Made by a program: the position numbers and the translations under genes
In this document: one piece after another, positions 8,893 to 16,196 of the stretch
Position numbering within the stretch: the stretch's first letter is position 1
Layout: every line of letters starts with the position of its first letter
NCBI GenBank assembly: GCA_903863935.1
Contig: CAIPDV010000081.1
Coordinates: 22,389-86,388, forward strand
Length of the DNA: 64,000 nucleotides
Reading direction: 5' to 3'
Source of the DNA: an uncultured Bacteroidota bacterium
Lineage (GTDB): Bacteria; Bacteroidota; Bacteroidia; JABEUT01
The notes under the pieces: model-generated
Told to the model about the DNA's origin: nothing
What the model saw: only the letters and a program-made list of their open reading frames with translations
Database searches by the model: none

Positions 8893-9498
8893 TTACCTTT
8901 TTTTGACTGCTTTTATTTTTTTTACTATTTGTTTCGCATCTTCATTGGCAAACGGGTTCATTTTTGAAACAGGAACTTTTATCGCGATTTTTTTCTTTGC
9001 TGCTGGTAACGCCGGTGTTTCAGAAAGCTCCTCAGGGAATGGCTCTCTTTTAAAATGTTGCTCCATTTGCAGGAATGCTTTATTCAATTTATTAAGTGGC
9101 TCGGCTTTATTTACCGGCAGGCGAGCAATACTTGCTTGTTCGGCTAAGGCTTGAATTATGGTTTGGCGAATCCACCAAACAGCGTAAGGCATGAATCGGA
9201 TTCCCTTAGTAGGGATATAGCGTTGGGCAGCTTTCATAAGCCCCAAATTGCCTTCACTGATCAAGTCGAGAATAGGCAGTCCCTGGTTATAATACTCCTT
9301 AGCAATAGATACGACAAACTTCAGGTTTGCCCTTGTAAGCTTTTCAAGTGATTTTTTATCTCCATCCTGAATTTTTTTTGCAAGCACCACTTCTTCCCTA
9401 GACGTTAAAGGTTTTTCGCAATAAATTTCTTTCAGGTACTTTTCTAAAGAAGCACTTTCTTTGGTAGCAACCGGGTTTGAAGTTTTCAGGTTTTTCAT
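8893..9498 (-). CDS. RpoD-like sigma factor lacking region 4
   Basis: A 201-residue protein closely matching the first half of a group 1/2 sigma-70 factor: region 1.2 (ASLEKYLKEI, about 16-45), region 2 with NLKFVVSIA (58-66), DLISEGNLGLMKAA (78-91), YAVWWIRQTI (105-114) and the beginning of region 3 (LAEQASIARLPVNK, 118-131). Core-binding and -10-melting parts thus look intact. After REPFPEELSE (151-160) the family sequence stops and is replaced by an Ala/Pro/Lys tail ending KKIKAVKKR. The rest of region 3 and all of region 4 (-35 recognition, anti-sigma contact) are absent. Only 15 bases separate the stop from the convergent neighbour, so no lost downstream exon exists. It may be a real short sigma-like regulator or a truncated gene with a new tail. 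Confidence 0.8.
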   Translation of the reverse strand: MKNLKTSNPVATKESASLEKYLKEIYCEKPLTSREEVVLAKKIQDGDKKSLEKLTRANLKFVVSIAKEYYNQGLPILDLISEGNLGLMKAAQRYIPTKGIRFMPYAVWWIRQTIIQALAEQASIARLPVNKAEPLNKLNKAFLQMEQHFKREPFPEELSETPALPAAKKKIAIKVPVSKMNPFANEDAKQIVKKIKAVKKR

Positions 9499-9521
9499 TT
9501 AATTTTCAATCAATATTTATA

Positions 9522-9529
9522 CGAAGATA
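9522..9529 (-). promoter_or_regulatory. Possible -7 box for the sigma-factor gene
   Basis: The minus strand reads TATCTTCG, one mismatch from TAnnTTTG, 24 bases before the ATG. Weak evidence. Confidence 0.3.
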
Positions 9530-9724
9530 AATAAAATCCGGTGCCTTTTGCGGTGACCTATAAATATTGAGTAAAGTTGATATTCAACAGATATTCTATC
9601 GCAATTTCAATGTTTTATTCCTGAATGGAATAGTAAATCTCAACCATTTCGGGGCTTCGGTGGAACGCAATAAATTATTTTCTCATTTTAGCAAAATATT
9701 ATGTTTTTTATGTTCAGAATTTGC

Positions 9725-9732
9725 TAATTTTG
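9725..9732 (+). promoter_or_regulatory. -7 box for the secreted protein/peroxidase operon
   Basis: TAATTTTG, a perfect TAnnTTTG, 27 bases upstream of the ATG at 9760. A T-rich stretch lies at the -33 distance without an exact TTTG. Confidence 0.5.
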
Positions 9733-9759
9733 AACTACTAACGTAAAAATCCTGCTGGT

Positions 9760-10683
9760 ATGAAAAAAAATATACTCTCAATTTTAGCTATATTGTTATT
9801 GGGTTTTCATGTCGGGAATGCGCAAAGTTATACCCAGCTTTTTGATGGGGCCGATACATCAAAGCTTAACTCCATTATCATTCATCTTGATACAAGCAAA
9901 CAAAATATCTGGCAGATAGGCCGCCCGCATAAGCACTTTTTCGATAGTGCATATTCCCGCCCCAATGTTATAGTTACGGATACTTCACTGGCTTATCCCA
10001 TAAATAATACGTCAATATTTTCATTTGCAGTCCCAACTTATTTTATTCATTTCTCCATGTATGCCATCCAGTGGGTTCAAAAGCTCGACATGGACAGCGG
10101 CCGTGACGGAGGCATAGTTGAATTTTCAATGGATACAGGTAAAACATGGCGCAATGTATTCAGCAGCCAGCCCTATGTTTATAATTTTATAGGGTTCAAT
10201 TCGGCTAACCAAATGGTGTTGCCTTCCGGAGATACTGCTTTAAGCGGAACTGACAGTACCTGGCGGGATATCTGGTTATGCTTTAATTTGAGTACCATGC
10301 CAGTAATTGACAGTCTCCGTATCCGTTTCCGGTTTACCTCCGACTCGGTAAATAATAACCGCGAAGGATGGATGATGGATAATTTTGGTGCTCACATTAC
10401 GGTTGTTCATCCCGTGCATGAAGTAAACAAAGATGCTTATCTGATGGTTTATCCACGTCTTACAACCGGGCTTGTATATATACGGGCCAAAGATAAAGGA
10501 CCCGGTTTCAGAATTCAAAGTGCAGAGTTGATTAATGAAGCAGGGCAGGTGGTGCAACAAACCAACCTTGGTCCCGGAGATTCATTTGTAAACATTGCAT
10601 CGCAACCCAGCGGATGGTATACGCTTAAAGTTAAAACATCTGCAATAACTGAAACCTACAGGATCTGGCTGAAAAAGAATTAA
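9760..10683 (+). CDS. Secreted protein with T9SS-like C-terminal domain
   Basis: A 307-residue exported protein: signal peptide 1-21 (MKKNILSILAILLLGFHVGNAQ). The middle has a laminin-G/jelly-roll-like character (SGRDGGIVEFSMDTGKTWRNVF; REGWMMDNF), as seen in Bacteroidota surface proteins that bind ligands or form beta-sandwiches. The last about 80 residues (LMVYPRLTTGLVYIRA ... GWYTLKVKT...) follow the pattern of a T9SS type A sorting domain, though the terminal strand ends WLKKN rather than the usual KxxxxK. The peroxidase starts one base after the stop, so the pair is probably one transcript; whether they function together is not shown. Confidence 0.7.
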   Translation: MKKNILSILAILLLGFHVGNAQSYTQLFDGADTSKLNSIIIHLDTSKQNIWQIGRPHKHFFDSAYSRPNVIVTDTSLAYPINNTSIFSFAVPTYFIHFSMYAIQWVQKLDMDSGRDGGIVEFSMDTGKTWRNVFSSQPYVYNFIGFNSANQMVLPSGDTALSGTDSTWRDIWLCFNLSTMPVIDSLRIRFRFTSDSVNNNREGWMMDNFGAHITVVHPVHEVNKDAYLMVYPRLTTGLVYIRAKDKGPGFRIQSAELINEAGQVVQQTNLGPGDSFVNIASQPSGWYTLKVKTSAITETYRIWLKKN

Positions 10684-10684
10684 G

Positions 10685-11770
10685 GTGAAAAGGAGAAATC
10701 TTATTTTCGGAAGTGTATTTGCCTTGTGCACGCTGTTAATTTTTTTCAGTTCATTTAAATCCATATACTCCGGCACTCCATACCGGTTTCCATTACTGAA
10801 TCACTTTCCGGCTATGCCGGAAAATAAGCTGAATCCTGTAACCAACGAAGGTGCAGAACTGGGCCGGTATTTGTTCTATGACCCTATTCTAAGCCATGAC
10901 AGTACATTTTCCTGTGCCAGTTGCCATAAACAAAGTTATGCATTCAGCGATTCGCCAAACCAATTCAGCAAAGGGTTGCAGGGCGGCCTGATGCAGCGCA
11001 ATACTCCCGCACTTTTTAACCTTGCCTGGTACCCGTCTTTGTTTTGGGATGGAAGGGCTGCATCTGTAGAACAGCAAATTTTTACTCCCGTTCGACGGCA
11101 CGATGAAATGGATCTGGATTGGGCAATAGCCGAAAAAAGAATAAGTGCCAGTGCTTTTTATTCCGAAAAATTTAGCGCAGTTTTTGGAGAACGGAAAATT
11201 GACAGCACACTTATCTCGATGGCAATTGCACAGTTTGTAAGAACGCTGCTTTCCTATCGAACTAAGTACGACAAAGTATTGACAGGTGATGCCGCGTATA
11301 CCACCGATGAATACGAAGGATTTGTTCTGGTGAATGACCAGACCAAAGGAAACTGCCTCCATTGCCACACCACCGATGCAGATGCATTGGGAACAATACT
11401 CACATATAGCAACAACGGACTTGATTCAGTCTATGATATTAAAAAATACAAAGATCCGGGGCTAGGTGCCATATCGGGCAAGAGCAGTGATTATGGAAAA
11501 TTCAAAATACCATCGCTAAGAAATGTTGCACTGACTGCCCCATATATGCACGATGGGAGATTTAAAACCTTAAACGAAGTGCTCGATTTTTACAGCAGCG
11601 GAGTTCACAACTGTGTTAACATAGATACTAAAATGGCTTTTGTAAACCGTGGCGGACTTCACCTGACAGATTTAGAAAAGCAAAAAATAATTGCTTTTCT
11701 GCATTGCCTTACTGATTCGGCTTTTGTAAAGGACCCTGAGTTCGGAAATCCGTTTAAACAGAAAAAGTGA
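10685..11770 (+). CDS. Di-haem cytochrome c peroxidase (MauG/CcpA family)
   Basis: Periplasmic enzyme expected to reduce H2O2 with electrons from c-type cytochromes, or to act as a MauG-like oxidase. The 361-residue product has an N-terminal hydrophobic helix (about 7-23) and two covalent haem sites, CASCH (77-81) and CLHCH (224-228), in the spacing usual for this family. Conserved blocks RNTPALFNLAWYPSLFWDGR and YMHDGRFKTLNEVLDFYSSG are present. Start codon is GTG one base after the preceding stop. A nested inverted repeat beginning 16 bases after the stop may end transcription. Confidence 0.9.
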   Translation: MKRRNLIFGSVFALCTLLIFFSSFKSIYSGTPYRFPLLNHFPAMPENKLNPVTNEGAELGRYLFYDPILSHDSTFSCASCHKQSYAFSDSPNQFSKGLQGGLMQRNTPALFNLAWYPSLFWDGRAASVEQQIFTPVRRHDEMDLDWAIAEKRISASAFYSEKFSAVFGERKIDSTLISMAIAQFVRTLLSYRTKYDKVLTGDAAYTTDEYEGFVLVNDQTKGNCLHCHTTDADALGTILTYSNNGLDSVYDIKKYKDPGLGAISGKSSDYGKFKIPSLRNVALTAPYMHDGRFKTLNEVLDFYSSGVHNCVNIDTKMAFVNRGGLHLTDLEKQKIIAFLHCLTDSAFVKDPEFGNPFKQKK

Positions 11771-11785
11771 CGTGGGTACAACATA

Positions 11786-11927
11786 TTTCAATTGCCGTCT
11801 GCTTCAGCTGACGGACAAAGAAAACATAAAAAAATCGGCTTTAGCCTTAAATATAGTTTTCGTTTGAGGCTAAAGCAAAAAGTTTAGTGTAATTTATTCC
11901 GTCTGCTGAAGCAGACGGCAATTGAAA
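11786..11927. repeat. Nested palindromic intergenic element (family D)
   Basis: Outer arms of 22 bases (11786-11807 and 11906-11927) are perfect inverted repeats containing CCGTCTGCTTCAG. Inside lies a second pair, GCTTTAGCCT and AGGCTAAAGC. The right outer arm is itself palindromic (CCGTCTGCT-GA-AGCAGACGG). The structure fills the space between the convergent peroxidase and SUMF1-like genes. It could serve as a bidirectional terminator or be a REP/MITE-like element. Confidence 0.8.
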
Positions 11928-11964
11928 ACCCGATAACTTTATTTCTGCTCAACTATCAAGTTAA

Positions 11965-12849
11965 CTAATACTCTTTTTTCACCTTAACCCATCGGCATAC
12001 ATTACGAAAACCAGTATAAGCATCCTCTATAGATAAACTGTCATGCGGATATAAGAAATGAGGAATATAGTGTTCATTCCAGGCACCGCCGAAAACAGCA
12101 TTATTCTCCGCGAGCCATTCCCGCACATTCCCTTCTAAATTCCAAATGGCTTTATGATAGCCTGCGAATACAGGCACTGTTGGATTGTTTTTAAATGTAT
12201 TTCCATTGCATGGGATAATACTCTCCTGGATAAAAAACCCCTTTTCGTGCGCATCAGCCGAATCGGAAAAATGTACTGCGGCAAGAAATTCATCTTGTGT
12301 CGGCAGGCTATATTCCGGATAATATTTAATGGTTGTATCAGGTTTTAGGTCCTGATATTGTCCTGAAAAATATCTTTCAATCGTAAAGCAGGTGTTTCGG
12401 TCAGAATGTGAATCCCAATTGAATTTTTTGAGAGATACCAATATATATTCCATTACCCTGTCGCTTCTCCATTTGGAATAATCCCATGCCTGTTTTTGAG
12501 AGATGCCCACCACCGGGTAATTTTGATATGCGGGGTGTCTTAAGTAATAATGTGCCAGGGAGTCAAGGCAGGGAGAAGTCTTCCTCCAGACTAGGGTATC
12601 GGGAAGAGCACTTTTATACTCTACAGAGGTATCGCCATATACTTTGCATGTCCAGTAAAGATATTCTCTGTAGTTAGTATTGGTGCATTCCGTTTCATCA
12701 TAGTATAGGTTAGCACCTATCTTAATGGTTCCCGGCGGATTAAATCTTTGGGTGAAAAACTTTTTCCTGGTAAACCTTATTGCCGGGTGACAGGAAAATA
12801 ATAGAAGTGAAAATAGTATAAATATGAAACTATTCTTCTTTATCCTCAA
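11965..12849 (-). CDS. SUMF1/FGE-domain lipoprotein
   Basis: Lipoprotein with a formylglycine-generating-enzyme-like (SUMF1) domain. With the TTG start at 12849 the N terminus is a textbook type II signal (RIKKNSFIFILFSLLLFSC) with lipobox Cys; an alternative TTG at 12888 would overlap the upstream gene by 14 bases. Domain landmarks are YDETECTNTNYREYL, PVVGISQKQAWDYSKWRSDR, the late NLEGNVREWLAEN, GGAW and GFRNVCRW. The domain fold is the one found in GldK and GldJ, but the protein is shorter (about 294 residues) and is not in a gld cluster, so no gld name is given. The redox cysteines of true FGE are not evident, so a structural role is more likely. Probably cotranscribed with the GloVer protein. 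Confidence 0.75.
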   Translation of the reverse strand: MRIKKNSFIFILFSLLLFSCHPAIRFTRKKFFTQRFNPPGTIKIGANLYYDETECTNTNYREYLYWTCKVYGDTSVEYKSALPDTLVWRKTSPCLDSLAHYYLRHPAYQNYPVVGISQKQAWDYSKWRSDRVMEYILVSLKKFNWDSHSDRNTCFTIERYFSGQYQDLKPDTTIKYYPEYSLPTQDEFLAAVHFSDSADAHEKGFFIQESIIPCNGNTFKNNPTVPVFAGYHKAIWNLEGNVREWLAENNAVFGGAWNEHYIPHFLYPHDSLSIEDAYTGFRNVCRWVKVKKEY

Positions 12850-12874
12850 GATATAAGTTTTTTCCAGATTGTTT

Positions 12875-14272
12875 TTACCTCTGCACAACTATCTTCCCTT
12901 CACACACCAAGGCTCCTTTCTCAGTTAATATCCTATATAGGTAAACTCCATTAGGTTGGTTTAAAGAAATGGTAAAGGTTGAATTTTGAATGTTGGATTG
13001 CGAATACACATTTTGTCCAAGTTCATTGTAAATTTGAATGTTTTTCATACCTCCGTCAACATTCCTTAATTCAATTTTAAACTCGCCTTTGCTCGGATTT
13101 GGATAAACGGATAGCTGTCCACTGCCCACGGATGACTTATTAATAGCAGTTAAAACTTTAGTGGTATCAAAGCTGTAAACCACCCCAACATGGTTTGTTC
13201 CACCTAATGCAGTAGCACCGTAGAAAACCCCACCCACTGTTATCGAACCTTCGGGATTTGCTCCATCAGGGCCTGTGAAATCATATAGGTCTTTGTAGTT
13301 GCTTCCATTGGTATCTATTGAAAATATTACACCACTGTCATGCGCTCCGCCAAAGTAAGTTGTGCCATAATATTTACCACCAATAATGGTTGGTGAACCA
13401 CCCGCATATTCTGGTTGCGCACCATCGGTTCCACTAAAATTATAAAGGCGTTTCGGGTTGTTGCCTGAAGTGTCAACTGAAAACAATATACCCTGACTAC
13501 CTGTTCCGCCGTATGCAGTAGCTCCGAATAACATACCGTTAGAATAGGTCAATCCGCCGAAAGGTTCGTAACCGCTTGGGGAATTGAAGTTTAACAGGTC
13601 TTTAAAGTTAAGGCCTGTAGTATCAACCGAGTATGCTAAGCCAAGGGAATTTGCACCTCCAATTAAAGTAGTTCCATACAATTTTGTTCCAACTAAAATT
13701 ATGCCAAGCGGATATTCTCCATTTGATACGCCCGCAAAATCCAATAGCTTTTTATAGCCTGTTCCATCGGTATCTATCTTGAAGATGCAACCCAAATTAT
13801 GTGCTCCACCGTCAGCAATTCCGAAAAATACTCCTCCCGATTGCACCAGTGAGTTGTATGGATTTTTTCCATCCGGACCTGAGAAATCATAGAGGTCGCG
13901 GTAGTTGGTACCATCTGTATCGATAGCAAAGATACAGCCACTGTCGTGAGCTGCTCCAGCATTGGCAGAGCCATATAAAACACCGCCGATAATGGTTAAT
14001 GGGCTGTTTGGTTGTTTGCCATCAGGGCCGGCAAAATCGTGCAGATCTTTATAGTTGGCTCCATTTGTATCTACAGAAAAAATACTTCCGCTGTCGTTCG
14101 CTCCGCCAAGATAAGCGGTTCCATATAGTTTGCCACCTGCCAGCGTTAGGGTACCAAATGGCTCTGCACCAACAGGTGCAACAAAATTGTAAAGATCAAC
14201 ATATTGCGCTGCTAAAGGAGTAAGGAGCGATGAACCAAGTGCCAGAACTAAAATAAATGTAAATTTTTTCAT
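12875..14272 (-). CDS. GloVer-repeat protein with T9SS type A sorting domain
   Basis: A 465-residue exported protein with signal peptide (1-22) and about nine tandem repeats of roughly 40 residues of the form LYGTTxxGGxxDSGxIFSIDTNGxxYKDLYDFxGPDGxxP. This is the choice-of-anchor 'GloVer' repeat (TIGR03803 type), expected to fold as a beta-propeller. The last about 80 residues are a type A sorting domain (LSVYPNPSKGEFKIEL ... NGVYLYRILTEKG ... KIVVQR), so the protein should cross the outer membrane through the T9SS. Function of the propeller is unknown. A broken paralogue lies at 26378-27724. Confidence 0.88.
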   Translation of the reverse strand: MKKFTFILVLALGSSLLTPLAAQYVDLYNFVAPVGAEPFGTLTLAGGKLYGTAYLGGANDSGSIFSVDTNGANYKDLHDFAGPDGKQPNSPLTIIGGVLYGSANAGAAHDSGCIFAIDTDGTNYRDLYDFSGPDGKNPYNSLVQSGGVFFGIADGGAHNLGCIFKIDTDGTGYKKLLDFAGVSNGEYPLGIILVGTKLYGTTLIGGANSLGLAYSVDTTGLNFKDLLNFNSPSGYEPFGGLTYSNGMLFGATAYGGTGSQGILFSVDTSGNNPKRLYNFSGTDGAQPEYAGGSPTIIGGKYYGTTYFGGAHDSGVIFSIDTNGSNYKDLYDFTGPDGANPEGSITVGGVFYGATALGGTNHVGVVYSFDTTKVLTAINKSSVGSGQLSVYPNPSKGEFKIELRNVDGGMKNIQIYNELGQNVYSQSNIQNSTFTISLNQPNGVYLYRILTEKGALVCEGKIVVQR

Positions 14273-14307
14273 GTGTTTTGTGTTTTTATTGGGGAAACAG
14301 TATAGAA

Positions 14308-14315
14308 CAAAAGTA
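14308..14315 (-). promoter_or_regulatory. -7 box for the GloVer gene
   Basis: The minus strand reads TACTTTTG, a perfect TAnnTTTG, 36 bases upstream of the ATG at 14272. Confidence 0.5.
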
Positions 14316-14480
14316 TAAAAAAATTAATAGGTAGGTAAATAAGCCTCATAAAAAGGGAAACTTATGTGTGTGGCAAATGCGTGACATTTATTATACAAAT
14401 AGATAAGAGTTTACATTGTGTAACTTAGTGTTTTTGTAACAATTTGAATATCAAATAATAAGGATGTTTTACGCAAATGA

Positions 14481-14512
14481 AAAAAGTTAAAAGCGTAAAA
14501 TATGGTAAAATA
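14481..14512 (+). repeat. AT-rich 32-base repeat, copy 1
   Basis: This stretch (contains AAAGTTAAAAGCGTAAAATA) matches 36457-36488 at 29 of 32 positions. It lies in the 361-base space between GloVer and rsmD genes. The second copy immediately precedes the terminase small subunit ATG. Confidence 0.5.
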
Positions 14513-14542
14513 AAAAGTGCCGTTTTAGTAAGAAGCGTGAGA

Positions 14543-14600
14543 TTGTCATTCAGAGCGCAGTGAAGAATCTGTTTTTAACACAGATCCTTGGATGACAAAG
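14543..14600. repeat. Palindromic repeat, family A (complete unit)
   Basis: Begins TTGTCATTCAGAGCGCAG and ends GATCCTTGGATGACAAAG, with GAATCTGT and ACAGATCC facing each other across a short T-rich loop. The same arms recur at 35596, 36012, 36262, 45171, 45265 and 53308. It sits 34 bases beyond the rsmD stop and may act as its terminator. The remainder of the 14273-14633 gap holds only the GloVer promoter and AT-rich sequence. Confidence 0.75.
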
Positions 14601-14633
14601 GCACGAGCTGTCTCAAGAGGACAAAGTCATTTA

Positions 14634-15170
14634 CTATTCTTTCCGGCCAAAGAAGCTAAAATTTACTTCGCCATAAGTCCTTTGCTGAATAAAGTTTGGA
14701 TGCTCAGCAAACGAAGTGCGTTTGGAATGTTCAATAACCAGCCAGCTGTTTTCCTTCAGTAAATTCCTTTCAAAAACAAGTTGCGGAATGATAGGGTAGT
14801 GGGGGTAATCGTAAGGTGGGTCGCACAAAATAATATCAAATGGCTGTGTGTGGCTGCGCAGGAATGAGAGTGCATCGCTTTTAACGGCAAACACGTTCTG
14901 TAAATTAAAATGCTTTATGTTTTTCCGCACAAAGTTGCAGCACCCATTGCTAATATCAACCGCGGTAACCTGTTTGCAGCCGCGTGATGCCAGTTCGTAT
15001 GTAAGGCTTCCGGTGCCGCAAAAAAGGTCGAGGGCATCGCATTCCTCCCACAGAAAATGGTTTTGTAAAATATTGAACAAACCTTGCTTTGCCTTGCCTG
15101 TTGTGGGACGGATGGGCAAGTATTTTGAAGGAACTGCCCTTCCTTTTAAATCGCCTCCTCCTATATACAT
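14634..15170 (-). CDS. rsmD: 16S rRNA (guanine966-N2)-methyltransferase RsmD
   Basis: RsmD methylates G966 of 16S rRNA during 30S assembly. The 178-residue protein has the N-terminal IGGGDLKGRAVPS and RPTTGKAKQGLFNIL motifs, the SAM-binding LDLFCGTGSL (about 48-57) and the catalytic DPPYDYP (about 117-123). It overlaps the end of the DUF3822 gene by 10 bases; the DUF3822-rsmD order is common in Bacteroidota. Confidence 0.92.
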   Translation of the reverse strand: MYIGGGDLKGRAVPSKYLPIRPTTGKAKQGLFNILQNHFLWEECDALDLFCGTGSLTYELASRGCKQVTAVDISNGCCNFVRKNIKHFNLQNVFAVKSDALSFLRSHTQPFDIILCDPPYDYPHYPIIPQLVFERNLLKENSWLVIEHSKRTSFAEHPNFIQQRTYGEVNFSFFGRKE

Positions 15171-16027
15171 AGGTATTGCATATAAAGCGAATAATACCTG
15201 TGCGCCGGAATGTTCTCAAGCAGGTTTGAAAATGTAAATCTTTTTGTTTTTTCTGCAATGCGCACATTTTTCAAATACTTCCAGGCCAGATCAAACATTT
15301 CCGATTTTTCCATTATTTCACCGTAAAGGAAACAAGGACAGTCTACCGGTTTTAGTTTTAGTTCTTCATACACCCATATCAGGAAATAGGCAAAATCATT
15401 CGGAGTGTGATAATAATAGCGGTTGTATAAAAGCAATTTGTCTGATTGCAATGCAACAACGTCCATGTAGTCATTAAAAACAAATACATGCACTTCATTC
15501 GTATTGCTGCCCTTGTGCAAGGCCATCAGGTATTCCACAAAAACCGAAGAATGGTGCCTGAATGCAGCCTGCGGATATTTTTCTTTTAGTAAAGAATAGT
15601 CAACAGTATCTACTGCGTAAACGCTGTAACAATCGTTGTTTTTAATGAAATCGGCACAGGGTGTTTCACCCAACTTGATCAGGTTCTGCTGTTTCAGGTA
15701 ATCCATCACCGAACCTGCCGTGTAAAAGCCGGCCGGAATAAGCATGGCACTGTTATGCGTAAATACTACAGAAGAACTGGATGGCCCGTAATTCAGAATT
15801 TCTTCCTTCAGGATACTGTCCAGCGAACGCTTCATATCCTTTCCATCTCTTCTGTTATAAGATGCCCAGGCAAGGTACATATTGGTTTCCTTGTTGAGCA
15901 GGCAGGCAAATACATTGTTCTCTCTTACTTCAACAGAAAGGTGCAGGTTTTTATCGGCAAGCGAGAATTTATCCCCGGCAAACCGTTCTTCTTCCTTTGC
16001 AATCGATATCATTTTAACATTAACCAT
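15161..16027 (-). CDS. DUF3822 family protein
   Basis: A 288-residue cytoplasmic protein with no signal peptide or membrane helix. Size, position directly upstream of rsmD and alternating hydrophobic strands in two similar halves (FACLLNKETNMYLAWASY...; EVHVFVFNDYMDVVALQ...) fit DUF3822, which has been likened to actin-fold ATPases. Two in-frame ATGs exist (16027, 16012). It is translationally linked to rsmD by a 10-base overlap. No activity is known. Confidence 0.75.
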   Translation of the reverse strand: MVNVKMISIAKEEERFAGDKFSLADKNLHLSVEVRENNVFACLLNKETNMYLAWASYNRRDGKDMKRSLDSILKEEILNYGPSSSSVVFTHNSAMLIPAGFYTAGSVMDYLKQQNLIKLGETPCADFIKNNDCYSVYAVDTVDYSLLKEKYPQAAFRHHSSVFVEYLMALHKGSNTNEVHVFVFNDYMDVVALQSDKLLLYNRYYYHTPNDFAYFLIWVYEELKLKPVDCPCFLYGEIMEKSEMFDLAWKYLKNVRIAEKTKRFTFSNLLENIPAHRYYSLYMQYLCI

Positions 16028-16059
16028 CCGATAGTAGATAACCCCAAAAATAGTTATAA

Positions 16060-16142
16060 GTTATGAGTTATAAGTTATAAGTTTTAGAAATTACCAGGCA
16101 AAATAAAATGAGGATCATAACTTATAACTTATAACTCATAAC
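16060..16142. repeat. Inverted 'word' repeat (TTATAACTTATAACTCATAAC type)
   Basis: A perfect 22-base inverted repeat (arms 16060-16081 and 16121-16142) built from the 8-base word TAACTTAT/TAACTCAT. It separates the divergent DUF3822 and flippase genes. The same word repeat occurs at 23824-23904. Confidence 0.75.
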
Positions 16143-16173
16143 CCCTCAATCATCTCTATTAGGATAATTCGTT

Positions 16174-16181
16174 TATTTTTG
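16174..16181 (+). promoter_or_regulatory. -7 box for the polysaccharide operon
   Basis: TATTTTTG, a perfect TAnnTTTG, 15 bases before the flippase ATG. Confidence 0.5.
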
Positions 16182-16196
16182 CGCCTCTTATAAAGA

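Noticed and set aside
11965..12849. GldK or GldJ assignment for the SUMF1 lipoprotein
   Set aside because: Too short and not linked to other gld/spr genes; only the fold is shared.
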